Positions 16,971 to 25,769 of a stretch of DNA of 64,000 bases are shown here, piece by piece. The position numbers and the translations under genes were made by a program. The notes under the pieces are model-generated. The model ran no database searches, had not been told where the DNA came from, and saw only the letters and a list, made by a program, of their open reading frames with translations. Location of the stretch: assembly GCF_017168235.1 (NCBI RefSeq), contig NZ_JABFAO010000002.1:672183-736182 (forward strand), given 5' to 3'. This DNA comes from Rhodococcus sp. KRD197. Its GTDB lineage: Bacteria > Actinomycetota > Actinomycetes > Mycobacteriales > Mycobacteriaceae. The stretch's first letter is position 1, and each line of letters opens with the position of its first letter.

Positions 16971-17954
16971 GTGTCACGCTCCACCCTTACCCTGAACGCC
17001 GCCGTCTTCCTCGCGGCAGTGTCACTCGTCGGCTGTTCTCGCGGCGACGCGGTCGAGATGGCAGCCGCAGGGGCGCCGTTCGAAAGCGCCGTCGAGGTCA
17101 CCAACTGCGACACCGTCCAGCAATTCGACGCCCCGCCGCAGCGCATCATCTCCATGAACGACCACGTCACCGAGGTCCTCATCGAGATGGGCGTCGCCGA
17201 CCGCATCGTCGGCATGGGATACCAGGACGCAACTCCGACGCCGGAGACGGCCGAGGAGTTCGCGCGTATTGAAGGCCTCGCCGACGAGTATCCGACGCGC
17301 GAACAGATCCTCGATCTCGACCCCGACCTGGTTGTCGGCGGCATGCGCAGCGCATTCGACGACAAGGAGGGACGTTCACGAGACTCGTTCACCGAAATCG
17401 GGATTCCGACCTTCCTGTTCTCGGAGTACTGCGGGTCCGGTCTCGCGGATATCGGCATGCTCGAGACCGACTACACCCAACTCGGTGACATCCTCGGCGT
17501 CCCGGACGCCGCACGTGAGGTCACCGACGGTGTCGTGAACGAGCTGGCCGCGCTCCGCGAGGACCTCGACGGCGTCACCCCGACACCCACCTTCTTCTAC
17601 GACTCCGGCGAGGCCGCACCGATGACGATCGGCGGCGTCGGCGTGGGCCAGTTGATCGCCGACCAGGCCGGAGCGGCCAATATCTTCCCCGAGGGCGAAC
17701 GGCCCTACCTGGACACCACCTGGGAGGTGGTGGGCGAACGGGCCCCGCAGGCCATCGTCGTACTCGACTACGGAGACACCTCGGCGCAGGGCAAGATCGA
17801 CTTCCTGAAGAACCAGCCGATCATGGCGACGACCCCGGCGGTGCGCGAGGACAACTTCATCGTCGTGCCCCTCGACGACTTCTTCGAGAGTCCCCGGCTG
17901 GTCACCAGTGCCGAGACCATCGCGAAGGCGCTGCATCCGGACCGTTTCCAGTGA
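16971..17954 (+). CDS. btuF: ABC transporter substrate-binding lipoprotein, cobalamin type (BtuF-like)
   Basis: A 327-residue periplasmic-binding-type lipoprotein with a short signal sequence and lipobox LVGC. Then comes a class III binding fold (PPQRIISMNDHVTEVLIEMG, DRIVGMG, LDLDPDLVVGGM). The fold is shared by vitamin B12 and ferric-siderophore binders; the upstream cobalamin riboswitch points to B12 or another corrinoid. GTG at 16971 gives the lipoprotein signal directly. The stop overlaps the permease start (GTGA). Confidence 0.88.
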   Translation: MSRSTLTLNAAVFLAAVSLVGCSRGDAVEMAAAGAPFESAVEVTNCDTVQQFDAPPQRIISMNDHVTEVLIEMGVADRIVGMGYQDATPTPETAEEFARIEGLADEYPTREQILDLDPDLVVGGMRSAFDDKEGRSRDSFTEIGIPTFLFSEYCGSGLADIGMLETDYTQLGDILGVPDAAREVTDGVVNELAALREDLDGVTPTPTFFYDSGEAAPMTIGGVGVGQLIADQAGAANIFPEGERPYLDTTWEVVGERAPQAIVVLDYGDTSAQGKIDFLKNQPIMATTPAVREDNFIVVPLDDFFESPRLVTSAETIAKALHPDRFQ

Positions 17955-19039
17955 CAGCCGTCGCCGAGAAGCAGTCCTCCGGAGCGAAGCCGTCGACGGG
18001 TCGACGCTCGCGCATCGGCTTCGGTCTCATTCTTGTACTCCTGACGGCGGCCCTGCTGATGGCCATCGCGGCAGCAGTGTCATTCGGGTCGGTGCGCATT
18101 CCGGTCGGCGACGTGTGGGCCATCGTCATCCACCGACTGGCGCCAGGAGCATTCGAATCCTGGTGGACAGAGGCTCGGGCGGTCATCGTCGTCGATTCAC
18201 GCCTGCCGCGGTCGCTGACCGCAGCTGTCGTCGGGGCCTCGCTCGCATTGGCGGGAGGGGTCGCCCAGGCGGTCACCCGAAACCCGCTCGCCGACCCGTA
18301 CCTGCTCGGTGTGTCCTCGGGTGCCGGGTTCGGTGTGGTGCTCGTGATGACGCTCGGTATCGGCGCGGGCGCGCTCGGCGTGTTCACCGTGCCGGCGGCG
18401 GCATTCGTCGGCGCGATGATTCCGCTGTTCCTCGCGCTGGCCATCGGCGGCAGATATCCGCAGTCGACGGCCATCATTCTCGTCGGCGTCGCGTTGAGCA
18501 GTGTTTTCACGGCGCTGATCACGTTCACGTTGCTGGTCTTCGCCGACGAACGGAGCCTCAGTGGCGTGTTGCACTGGCTCGCGGGAGGATTCGGTGACGC
18601 GCGGTGGTCGACCCTGCCGTTTCCTTTGCTCGCGCTGATCGTCATCGGAATCGTCATTCTCGTCAGCGCACCCAAGATGGATCTGCTCACCACCGGCGAC
18701 GACGGAGCTGCAGCCCTCGGCCTCGATGTCCGACGATTCCGCATCGTGCAACTACTCGCCATCTCCATGCTCGCCGGTGCGGCCGTATCCGTCAGCGGCG
18801 GAATCGGATTCGTCGGCCTGCTGGTGCCGCACCTGGCGGGATACATCGTGGGTACGCGAGCGATCCGGTTGCTTCCGGTGGCGGCGCTGCTCGGTGCGAT
18901 CGCATTGGTCGGCGCGGACACCCTGGCACGCTCGGTTGCGCAGAGCACCGAGGTGCCGGTCGGAGTGGTGACGGCCCTCGTCGGTGCGCCGATCTTCGTC
19001 TTCATGCTCTACCGCCGTTACGCGAGGGAGATGCGATGA
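17951..19039 (+). CDS. btuC: FecCD/BtuC-type ABC permease
   Basis: A 362-residue permease with about ten membrane helices and family segments SLALAGGVAQAVTRNPLADPYLLG, quoted in parts as GVAQAVTRNPLADPYLLG, and GGIGFVGLLVPHLAGYIVG. It forms the membrane channel of the corrinoid importer. It overlaps the binding-protein gene upstream (GTGA) and the ATPase gene downstream (ATGCGATGAG), indicating one tightly coupled operon. Confidence 0.9.
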   Translation: MTAVAEKQSSGAKPSTGRRSRIGFGLILVLLTAALLMAIAAAVSFGSVRIPVGDVWAIVIHRLAPGAFESWWTEARAVIVVDSRLPRSLTAAVVGASLALAGGVAQAVTRNPLADPYLLGVSSGAGFGVVLVMTLGIGAGALGVFTVPAAAFVGAMIPLFLALAIGGRYPQSTAIILVGVALSSVFTALITFTLLVFADERSLSGVLHWLAGGFGDARWSTLPFPLLALIVIGIVILVSAPKMDLLTTGDDGAAALGLDVRRFRIVQLLAISMLAGAAVSVSGGIGFVGLLVPHLAGYIVGTRAIRLLPVAALLGAIALVGADTLARSVAQSTEVPVGVVTALVGAPIFVFMLYRRYAREMR

Positions 19040-19803
19040 GTCTGCTCGTACACAACGTCAGCGCGACCCTCGGATCGCGAGAGGTGTTGCACAGCATCGG
19101 GTTCGAGGTTCGTCCCGGGGAGGTGCTCGGACTCGTCGGCCCCAACGGATCGGGCAAGACCACCGCCCTGCGGTGTTGTTACCGGGCACTGACGCCCGCG
19201 AGTGGGTCGGTGCTCGTCGACGGCGTCGATGCGCACGAGATGAAGCGAGCCGAGCTGGCGCGGATCGTCGGCGTCGGGACACAGGAACCCGCGGCGTCGG
19301 TCGGCTTGACCGTCCGCGAATCCGTGGCTCTCGGGCGGGTACCGCACCGGGGCTGGTTCGATCGCCCGAGCGCGTCCGACGAGGACATCGTCACCTCCTG
19401 TCTGCGCCGGGTTGATCTTCTCGATCTGGCCGGACGCGATGTCGGCGCCCTGTCCGGTGGGGAGCGGCAACGCGTGTCCATCGCGCGAGCATTGGCGCAG
19501 CAACCGCGCATCCTGCTGCTCGACGAACCGACCAACCACCTCGACCTCCGGCAGCAACTGGTCGTCATGAACGCAGTCCGCGATCTCGCCGCCGACGGGC
19601 TCGCTGTCGTCGTCACTGTGCACGATCTGCGCCTGGCGGTGGAGTACTGCACCGCCCTCGCCGTGATCGCCGACGGCTCGGTGGTGGCCTCGGGTGCAAC
19701 CGCCGAGGTACTGACAGACGAACTACTGGCCGAGGTGTTCGGTATCCGCGCCACGGTCCGCACCCGTCCGCGTCCGACCATCGATATTCACGGACTGGCA
19801 TGA
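19036..19803 (+). CDS. btuD: ABC transporter ATPase (BtuD-like)
   Basis: A 255-residue ATP-binding subunit with Walker A GPNGSGKTT, signature LSGGERQRVSIARAL, Walker B RILLLDEPTNHLDL and switch histidine in VTVHDL. It powers the FecCD-type permease encoded just upstream. ATG at 19036 lies in the permease tail and overlaps its TGA; the longer open frame upstream is antisense noise of the permease gene. The stop overlaps the ATG of the Fe-S protein gene. Confidence 0.92.
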   Translation: MSLLVHNVSATLGSREVLHSIGFEVRPGEVLGLVGPNGSGKTTALRCCYRALTPASGSVLVDGVDAHEMKRAELARIVGVGTQEPAASVGLTVRESVALGRVPHRGWFDRPSASDEDIVTSCLRRVDLLDLAGRDVGALSGGERQRVSIARALAQQPRILLLDEPTNHLDLRQQLVVMNAVRDLAADGLAVVVTVHDLRLAVEYCTALAVIADGSVVASGATAEVLTDELLAEVFGIRATVRTRPRPTIDIHGLA

Positions 19804-20492
19804 CCGTCTACGAACTTGCCGCGGCGCGGGTGCCAGGGCTGGGAGAGTACCTCGACGGCCCGTTCGATCTGCCGGCGTCGGTGATGTGCGATCGGCAGTG
19901 GCTGGCCGATCGAGTGGCAGACACCGGTCGGCGGTGGACCTGCACGGACGACCGCGTCAACGGGACGTTGTGGTGGTACTCGGCCAGTTCGACGCTGGCG
20001 TACATCGCCGTCGCCACCGCGATGGTGACGGGGGAGGCCGCCGATCCGGGCGTCGAGAACGCGTCGTGCTTCCTGCGCCCGGATGGTTACCTCGGCGGCG
20101 TCCGGACTGAGCGCGTGATCGCTGTGGACCGCCTGCCGGCCGCGTTGGCAAGCACCTTCGGTGGCGTCGTCGACGCGTTGTCTGCCGTCTCGGGGGCCCG
20201 GCGGCAGTCGCTGTGGGCGATCGCGACGGACTCCATCGCCAACCGCAGCCTCGACGTCGGCGCTGCGCTCGGTGACAGGGCGTTGGGCAGCGAATTCGGG
20301 GCGTGGCTGGTGCGGGAGATGGCCTCCCCGATGCCGAGACCGCGGTTCGTCGAGGTCGGGGGCCGCACGTTCACCCAGCGGTGCTCGTGCTGCCTGCTGT
20401 ACCTCACCGGCGGTGCCGACAAGTGTGTGAGTTGCCCGCGCCGAACCCCGGCTGATCGCTTGCGTGGGCTCGAGGCAGCCGCGCGCTACTAG
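19800..20492 (+). CDS. FhuF-like [2Fe-2S] protein in the cobalamin operon
   Basis: A 230-residue protein whose C-terminus has the FhuF-type cluster motif: two adjacent cysteines, ten residues, Cys, two residues, Cys (CSCCLLYLTGGADKCVSC). FhuF-like proteins reduce ferric siderophores to release iron. Here the gene overlaps the ATPase stop by ATGA inside a riboswitch-controlled B12 operon. Either it reduces the cobalt centre of imported corrinoid, or the transporter also handles siderophores. The cluster motif is seen; the corrinoid role is inference. Confidence 0.8.
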   Translation: MTVYELAAARVPGLGEYLDGPFDLPASVMCDRQWLADRVADTGRRWTCTDDRVNGTLWWYSASSTLAYIAVATAMVTGEAADPGVENASCFLRPDGYLGGVRTERVIAVDRLPAALASTFGGVVDALSAVSGARRQSLWAIATDSIANRSLDVGAALGDRALGSEFGAWLVREMASPMPRPRFVEVGGRTFTQRCSCCLLYLTGGADKCVSCPRRTPADRLRGLEAAARY

Positions 20493-20521
20493 CCTGTGTA
20501 GTAGTGGACTAAGGTGTCTTC

Positions 20522-21040
20522 ATGACTTCCGGGCCCGACGCTCCCACGCGCATGCGTGGTGCATTCGTCGGCGCCGTGTCCGGGTCGTTGTCCATCGCCG
20601 CCCACGGAATGGGCGGCGGAACCATGGTGCCGAGTGAATCGGCGCTCGTTCTTCTCGTGGTGGTCAGTGCCGCCCTCGGAGGCCTGGTGTCCCTGTTCGG
20701 GGCACGCGTTCCGCTGGTCGCGGTGCTTGCTCTGGGCCAGTTGGTCGGGCACACGGTTCTGTCGATCGCGAGCGAGCACCATCATGCCTCCGCTCTGACA
20801 CCGTCGATGCTTGCCGCGCACGCTGCCGCGACCGCGCTGTGTGCGCTGCTCGTCCGCGGCGCAGTGCTCGGCTGCACGCACGCAGTGTCGGTTCTCCGAC
20901 GCATCCTGCCGGTCCTTGCCGTGGTGCTGCCGGTGCAGGAGCGACCGCGCCTCGTCACGGTCGACTATCGACCCGATGTCATTCTCCGACTGTTGGTGTC
21001 CTGGGGACCAGGAACACGCGGGCCTCCCGTACCGGCCTGA
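20522..21040 (+). CDS. Small integral membrane protein of the PepSY/DyP operon
   Basis: 172 residues with about four hydrophobic helices and histidine-containing loops (AAHGMGG, GHTVL, SEHHHASAL). It resembles uncharacterised actinobacterial membrane proteins next to PepSY/copper genes. Methionine and histidine positions suggest possible copper or haem contact. ATG at 20522 follows the FhuF-like gene by 29 bp, and a new promoter there is possible. The PepSY gene starts 101 bp downstream on the same strand. Confidence 0.7.
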   Translation: MTSGPDAPTRMRGAFVGAVSGSLSIAAHGMGGGTMVPSESALVLLVVVSAALGGLVSLFGARVPLVAVLALGQLVGHTVLSIASEHHHASALTPSMLAAHAAATALCALLVRGAVLGCTHAVSVLRRILPVLAVVLPVQERPRLVTVDYRPDVILRLLVSWGPGTRGPPVPA

Positions 21041-21141
21041 GCTGTCCGCTTCACCCCACTCGTATTTCCTGATACCCGTGGGGCTTCCCCCTGCGCCTGA
21101 GCGGCGCCACCACCTCATTTCGAGACGAATCGAGTTCTCGT

Positions 21142-22551
21142 ATGTCCATACAAGGCACAGTTGTGCCCGAAACCGGGCAGGCGCCCGAACACTCGCCGCC
21201 CGAACCGTCACTGATGATGAGACTCCACTTCTACGCCGGGATTCTCATCGCACCGTTCATCCTCGTCGCCGCCGTCAGCGGCGGCCTCTACGCCCTCGCG
21301 CCGACCGCCGAGGACATCGTCTATTCCGATCTGCTGCACACTGATTCGACCGGACCGACAGCGTCGGTGGCCGAACAGGTCGACGCGGCAACACTGGTTC
21401 GACCCGACCTGGCGCTACAGGCGGTTCGACCCGCAGCAGAGCCAGGCGAGACCACCCGCGTGATGTTCACCGACCCGACTCTCGGCGAATCGGAACGTCG
21501 AGCGGTCTTCGTCGATCCCGTGACGGCCGAATCCGTCGGCGAATCCGTCGTCTACGGCAGTAGCGGTGCACTACCGATGCGGACCTGGATCAGCCAACTC
21601 CATCGTCACCTTCATCTCGGCGAGCCGGGCAGGATCTACAGCGAGCTCGCGGCATCGTGGCTGTGGATCGTCGCGCTCGGGGGCGTCGTGCTGTGGGTGC
21701 GGCGCTACCGAAACCGCGGCGGTCCACTGCTCACCGTCGACCGATCGCTGACGGGCCGGGCGCGTACCCGCAACTGGCACGGCGCCGTCGGAATCTGGAT
21801 CGCTGTGGGGTTGGTCTTCCTGTCGGCGACCGGATTGACGTGGTCGAAATACGCCGGCGAGAACATCGGCGATCTTCGTACGTCGCTGAGCTGGACCACA
21901 CCGAAAGTCGACTCCTCGCTCACCGGAAGTGCCGCATCGATGTCTGGCGACCACGCCGGACACGACACATCGGCGGCGCCGATGGTCACCGGTGACGCTG
22001 CGAGCGCGGGAGCCGCTCGCCTGGATGCGGTGCTCGGCTCGGCACGTGCCGAGGGGATCGACGGCGCTGTCGAGGTGACGATCCCAGCGGATGCGAGCAC
22101 GGCATTCGTCGTCACGGAAACCCGCCAGCCCTGGGTGTTGTCGACCAGCTCCGTCGCCATCGACGGGGCCACCAACCAAGTGGTGGACACCAACTGGTTC
22201 GAGGACTGGCCGCTGGCGGCGAAGCTGACCATGTGGGGCATCGCGCTGCACATGGGCATTCTGTTCGGTCTCGCCAGCCAACTCGCATTGGCCTTGTTGG
22301 CGCTCGCGCTCGTCACCGTAGTCGTCCGCGGCTACCTGATGTGGTGGCAGCGTCGGCCGTTCTCGGCCACCCCTGCGCGCGGGGGCGTCCGGCGCCAACC
22401 GATCCGGGTGATCGTGGCGCTGGTAACAGGGGCCGCCATCGTCGGCTGGTTCGTGCCCCTGCTCGGGATCAGCCTGCTGGCCTTCCTTCTGATCGACGCC
22501 GTCATCGGACTGCGGCAATCCACACCAACTCACACATCGGAGACAGTATGA
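21142..22551 (+). CDS. PepSY-associated transmembrane protein
   Basis: A 469-residue membrane protein with the PepSY_TM layout. A first helix follows MRLHFYAGILIAPFILVAA, then comes a large outside domain, a pair RTWISQLHRHLHLG plus WLWIVALGGVVLWVRRYR, a His/Met-rich loop (SMSGDHAGHDTSAAPM) and final helices. Related proteins occur with siderophore or copper functions and may move electrons or metal across the membrane. It overlaps the PCu(A)C gene by ATGA, which ties the two products functionally. Confidence 0.82.
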   Translation: MSIQGTVVPETGQAPEHSPPEPSLMMRLHFYAGILIAPFILVAAVSGGLYALAPTAEDIVYSDLLHTDSTGPTASVAEQVDAATLVRPDLALQAVRPAAEPGETTRVMFTDPTLGESERRAVFVDPVTAESVGESVVYGSSGALPMRTWISQLHRHLHLGEPGRIYSELAASWLWIVALGGVVLWVRRYRNRGGPLLTVDRSLTGRARTRNWHGAVGIWIAVGLVFLSATGLTWSKYAGENIGDLRTSLSWTTPKVDSSLTGSAASMSGDHAGHDTSAAPMVTGDAASAGAARLDAVLGSARAEGIDGAVEVTIPADASTAFVVTETRQPWVLSTSSVAIDGATNQVVDTNWFEDWPLAAKLTMWGIALHMGILFGLASQLALALLALALVTVVVRGYLMWWQRRPFSATPARGGVRRQPIRVIVALVTGAAIVGWFVPLLGISLLAFLLIDAVIGLRQSTPTHTSETV

Positions 22552-23036
22552 AAATCTTCAGAACAGCCCTCTTGGTAGCATTTTCCGCAGTTGCGCTGGC
22601 CGGTTGCGGCGCGGACGAAGCGCCCAGTGAAGCGCCAAGTGAAGCGGACTCGGTCACCATCTCCGACGGCTGGATCAAGTCGGTCGATACGGGCATGACA
22701 GCGGGGTTCGCCGAGATTCGCAACGACGGCGCGGAGCAGGTCCGTGTGGTGTCCGCCTCCACGCCTGTGGCGCCGATGATGGAACTACACGAAGTGGTCC
22801 CCAGCGCAGACGGTTCGATGAAGATGCAACCGAAGGAAGGCGGCTTCACCGTGGCCGCGGACGACACCACGGTGCTCGCCCCCGGTGGCGATCACCTCAT
22901 GCTGATGAACGTCACGGACCCGTTGACACCGGGCACCGACACCGAAATCACCCTGACCTTCGAGGACGGGTCGAGCACCACCTTCACCGCGCAGGTCCGC
23001 GATTTCGCCGGCGCACAGGAAAACTACAGTGGCTGA
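22548..23036 (+). CDS. PCu(A)C copper chaperone lipoprotein
   Basis: A 162-residue lipoprotein (lipobox LAGC). It has the PCu(A)C copper site spread over MMELHEV, MKMQPKEGGF and GGDHLMLMNV, supplying His and Met ligands for Cu(I). Such proteins deliver copper to extracytoplasmic enzymes, classically the CuA site of cytochrome oxidase. ATG at 22548 overlaps the PepSY stop. It overlaps the DyP peroxidase start by eight bases. Confidence 0.9.
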   Translation: MKIFRTALLVAFSAVALAGCGADEAPSEAPSEADSVTISDGWIKSVDTGMTAGFAEIRNDGAEQVRVVSASTPVAPMMELHEVVPSADGSMKMQPKEGGFTVAADDTTVLAPGGDHLMLMNVTDPLTPGTDTEITLTFEDGSSTTFTAQVRDFAGAQENYSG

Positions 23037-24228
23037 CAAGCCGCACCAGGGTCGCACGGGTATCAGCCGGCGACGTCTCCTCAAAGGAGGCGTCGCCGCC
23101 CTCGGCGCCGGTGGTGCAGTGATCGGCGCCGGTGGGCTCGCGTACGGGTTGGCCGCAGAGCCTGGTGAAGCCGTATTCGGTAGCGAGACAATACCGTTCC
23201 ACGGAGATCATCAGGCCGGGATCTCCACCGCGGCGCAGGCACACGGCACGTTCGTGGCGCTGAATCTGCTCGACGGGATCGAACGAGGCCAGCTGATCTC
23301 GCTACTGAAGCTGTGGACCACCGACGCTGCCCGGCTGACGCAGGGCCTTCCCGCGTTGGCCGACACCGAACCCGAACTGGCGGTGATACCAGCGAATCTC
23401 ACTGTCACCGTGGGGTTGGGGCCGGGTGCGTTCGCCGCCGCGGGCGTGCCGTCGCCGGTGCAACCATTGCCGGCCTTCGGCATCGACCAGCTCCAAACAC
23501 GCTGGAACGACGGTGATCTGCTGCTACAGATATGCGCCGACGATCCTGTTTCCGTCTCGCATGCGGTGCGCGTGCTGACCAAGAACGTTCGGTCAATGGC
23601 ATCGGTGAAGTGGGTGCAGCGCGGGTTCCGATCCTCGCGGGGCGCTCACCCGTCGGGAACCACCATGCGGAACTTGATGGGGCAGGTCGACGGCACCGTC
23701 AATCCGGATCCCGCGGTGGATTTCGATGACCTGGTGTGGAATTCGGACGGCGGATCGACGCTGGTGCTGCGCCGAATCGCGATCGAGATGGACACCTGGG
23801 ATGTATTGGATCGTGGTGGGAAAGAGTTCACGATGGGCCGAAAGCTCGATACGGGCGCACCGCTCACCGGCGAATTCGAACACGACGAGACGGACTTCGA
23901 GGCTACCGACAAGTTCGGGATTCCCATCATTCCGCCGGGTTCGCACATCGCACGGGCGCGTGCCATGCATGCCGGTGAGCGGTTCTTGCGTCGGGCGTAC
24001 AACTACGACGACCCGCCTGCGGACGGTGCGACCAGTAACTCGGGCCTGATCTTCGCGGCGTACCAGCGGGACATCGAGAGCCAGTTCCTCCCCGTCCAGC
24101 AGCGCCTCGACGAGCACGACGCGCTCAACGAGTGGACGACGCCGATCGGTTCCTCGGTGTTCGCCTTGCCGCGCGGCGTCACCGAGGGTGGTTGGCTCGG
24201 GGAGGAGCTGATTCAGCCAACCGGATAG
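23029..24228 (+). CDS. DyP-type haem peroxidase, Tat-exported (EfeB-like)
   Basis: 399 residues beginning with a twin-arginine signal (SRRRLLKGGVAALGAGG). The body has the dye-decolourising peroxidase motif GQVDG (Asp as acid-base residue) and the haem-side GSHIARARAM region. EfeB-like enzymes are folded with haem before Tat export and oxidise dyes or act in iron release. Operon context with PepSY and PCu(A)C suggests an extracytoplasmic metal or oxidative-stress role. The 3' end overlaps the convergent AhpD-like gene by 16 bp. Confidence 0.9.
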   Translation: MADKPHQGRTGISRRRLLKGGVAALGAGGAVIGAGGLAYGLAAEPGEAVFGSETIPFHGDHQAGISTAAQAHGTFVALNLLDGIERGQLISLLKLWTTDAARLTQGLPALADTEPELAVIPANLTVTVGLGPGAFAAAGVPSPVQPLPAFGIDQLQTRWNDGDLLLQICADDPVSVSHAVRVLTKNVRSMASVKWVQRGFRSSRGAHPSGTTMRNLMGQVDGTVNPDPAVDFDDLVWNSDGGSTLVLRRIAIEMDTWDVLDRGGKEFTMGRKLDTGAPLTGEFEHDETDFEATDKFGIPIIPPGSHIARARAMHAGERFLRRAYNYDDPPADGATSNSGLIFAAYQRDIESQFLPVQQRLDEHDALNEWTTPIGSSVFALPRGVTEGGWLGEELIQPTG

Positions 24229-24674
24229 CCGACCGGATATCCACTGGTGATCGCGATGCGGTTCCATCCGTTGATCACCACCGCCAGCCATGTCACCGCA
24301 GCAATCTCCTGCTCTGACAAGGCTGCCGGTATGTGGGTGTCAGGAGTCGGCGAGTTGTGTTCGTCTGCGATGCGGGTGATTCGCTCGGCGAGGACCAGCG
24401 CAGCCTGTTCCTGATCGGTGAAGTACTGCGACTCCCACCATGCAGGCAGCACCGCGAGGCGATCGACACTCTCACCGGCAGCCACGGCGTCGCGTGTGTG
24501 CATACGCAGGCAATGCGCGCAACCGTTGAGCTGTGAGACGCGTATCTTCACCAGCTCGACCAGAATGTGTGGCAGCCCAGCGGCTTCGGCGGCCTCGGCG
24601 GCGCGTTTGTCGAGCGCCACCTGGGCCTCGTAGGCGCTGGGGAACTGCTTGGTGACGTTCACGTGCGGCAACAT
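24213..24674 (-). CDS. Carboxymuconolactone decarboxylase/AhpD-like peroxidase
   Basis: 153 residues with the AhpD CxxC signature CAHCLRMHTRDA and the helix pattern of the CMD family. Members use the cysteine pair to reduce peroxides. The start is ATG at 24674. The gene is convergent and overlapping with the DyP gene, and divergent from a cupredoxin. Many such proteins have no known substrate, so the antioxidant role is by family only. Confidence 0.85.
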   Translation of the reverse strand: MLPHVNVTKQFPSAYEAQVALDKRAAEAAEAAGLPHILVELVKIRVSQLNGCAHCLRMHTRDAVAAGESVDRLAVLPAWWESQYFTDQEQAALVLAERITRIADEHNSPTPDTHIPAALSEQEIAAVTWLAVVINGWNRIAITSGYPVGYPVG

Positions 24675-24690
24675 GTGTGTCCTTTCTTCG

Positions 24691-24710
24691 CGGCACCGGT
24701 TTCGGTGCCG
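24691..24710. promoter_or_regulatory. Short palindrome in the AhpD-like/cupredoxin divergent promoter
   Basis: CGGCACCG (24691-24698) and CGGTGCCG (24703-24710) form a perfect 8-bp dyad with a four-base spacer, 17 bp upstream of the AhpD-like start. It could be an operator; no regulator is assigned. Confidence 0.4.
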
Positions 24711-24771
24711 TCACCCGAGTGGACGAAACGGCTCACGATTGTGTGACAGGTAGGCACGTAGTGTGGATCGG

Positions 24772-25116
24772 GTGAAACTTTCGACCGTCGTGTTGGCGAG
24801 TGTGGTGCTCGCCAGCGTTGTCTCCTGCTCGTCTCCGACGCCCACAGAACCAGCTGCTCCGCCGCCGCCCAATCAGGTGAACGTAGTGGACCGCTCATAC
24901 TCGCCGTCCGAGCTCACGGTCAGCGTGGGAGATACCGTCACCTGGGTTTTCGACGACGGAGGGATGGCGCACGATGTCGTGGCCGACGACAAGTCGTTCA
25001 GAAGCCCCCTGTTGAAGTCCGGGACGTTCTCGTACACCTTCGACGAACCGGGCACGTTCTCCTACCACTGCACCCCGCACCCGGATATGACCGGAAGCGT
25101 CACCGTCGTTCCGTAG
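24772..25116 (+). CDS. Cupredoxin (plastocyanin/amicyanin-like) lipoprotein
   Basis: 114 residues with a lipoprotein signal (LASVVSC), a Pro-rich linker and one blue-copper domain. The type-1 copper ligands are visible: His in MAHDVV, then Cys, His and Met in YHCTPHPDM. It should carry electrons outside the membrane. GTG at 24772 gives a clean signal peptide; GTG at 24763 is an alternative adding three residues. Proximity to the PCu(A)C and PepSY genes suggests a local copper theme. Confidence 0.88.
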   Translation: MKLSTVVLASVVLASVVSCSSPTPTEPAAPPPPNQVNVVDRSYSPSELTVSVGDTVTWVFDDGGMAHDVVADDKSFRSPLLKSGTFSYTFDEPGTFSYHCTPHPDMTGSVTVVP

Positions 25117-25154
25117 GGGTTGTGAACCTCAGGTTTACAGCCTAGTCTAGTGGT

Positions 25155-25757
25155 GTGAACCAAAAGTTGTCAGATCTGGTGTCTACCGACAAACCAACCG
25201 ATATCGGTGACGAGCGGAACCGTCGCGCCGGTGCACTGCACCGATTGCAGGAGTCTCTCGCCCGCGAAGCTCAGGTCGTGCAGGAAGCCGCTGCTACGAC
25301 GGAAGCTGCTGCTACGACGGCAATCTGGCTGGGTGCCAGTCTCGCCGACCTCGCCCTGGTCACCGGCAAAACCCGTCAGGCAGCTCGAAAGCGGTGGCCG
25401 TCGCTGGGGGAGGTGTACCGCCGGCGGCTGTGGCTCGGAAACCACGTCGACGAGATCCGGTGGGCGGCGCACGTCGTTCTCGAGAATCAGGCGGAGATCG
25501 ACGTCGACAGCGAGGTGCTCGACGAATTACGGGCGCTTGAAGCGGAGGTCGCTCAACAGTTCGACGAGGCCGCCGTCGGTGACGCTGCCGACCCTGCACA
25601 CCGATGGCACTCTTTGGACCGTCTGGTGAACGTGGCGCTCCGGGGGCTGACCAACACCGCACGCACCACCGGGGAGCAAGGCGAGTTCGCGATCCACGGC
25701 GCCGCAGGAGTTGTCGGCTTCTACGATCACGCGATCGGCGACGGGCGGAGTTCATGA
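25155..25757 (+). CDS. Hypothetical protein with helix-turn-helix-like segment
   Basis: A 200-residue mostly helical protein. Residues about 55-80 (LGASLADLALVTGKTRQAARKRW) look like a DNA-binding helix-turn-helix. A short duplicated segment EAAATTEAAATT precedes it. No named family was recognised. The start is GTG at 25155. The AmpG-like transporter gene starts shortly downstream on the same strand. It may be a small regulator, but the DNA-binding role is inferred from that segment only. Confidence 0.6.
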   Translation: MNQKLSDLVSTDKPTDIGDERNRRAGALHRLQESLAREAQVVQEAAATTEAAATTAIWLGASLADLALVTGKTRQAARKRWPSLGEVYRRRLWLGNHVDEIRWAAHVVLENQAEIDVDSEVLDELRALEAEVAQQFDEAAVGDAADPAHRWHSLDRLVNVALRGLTNTARTTGEQGEFAIHGAAGVVGFYDHAIGDGRSS

Positions 25758-25769
25758 TGCTCTGACACC

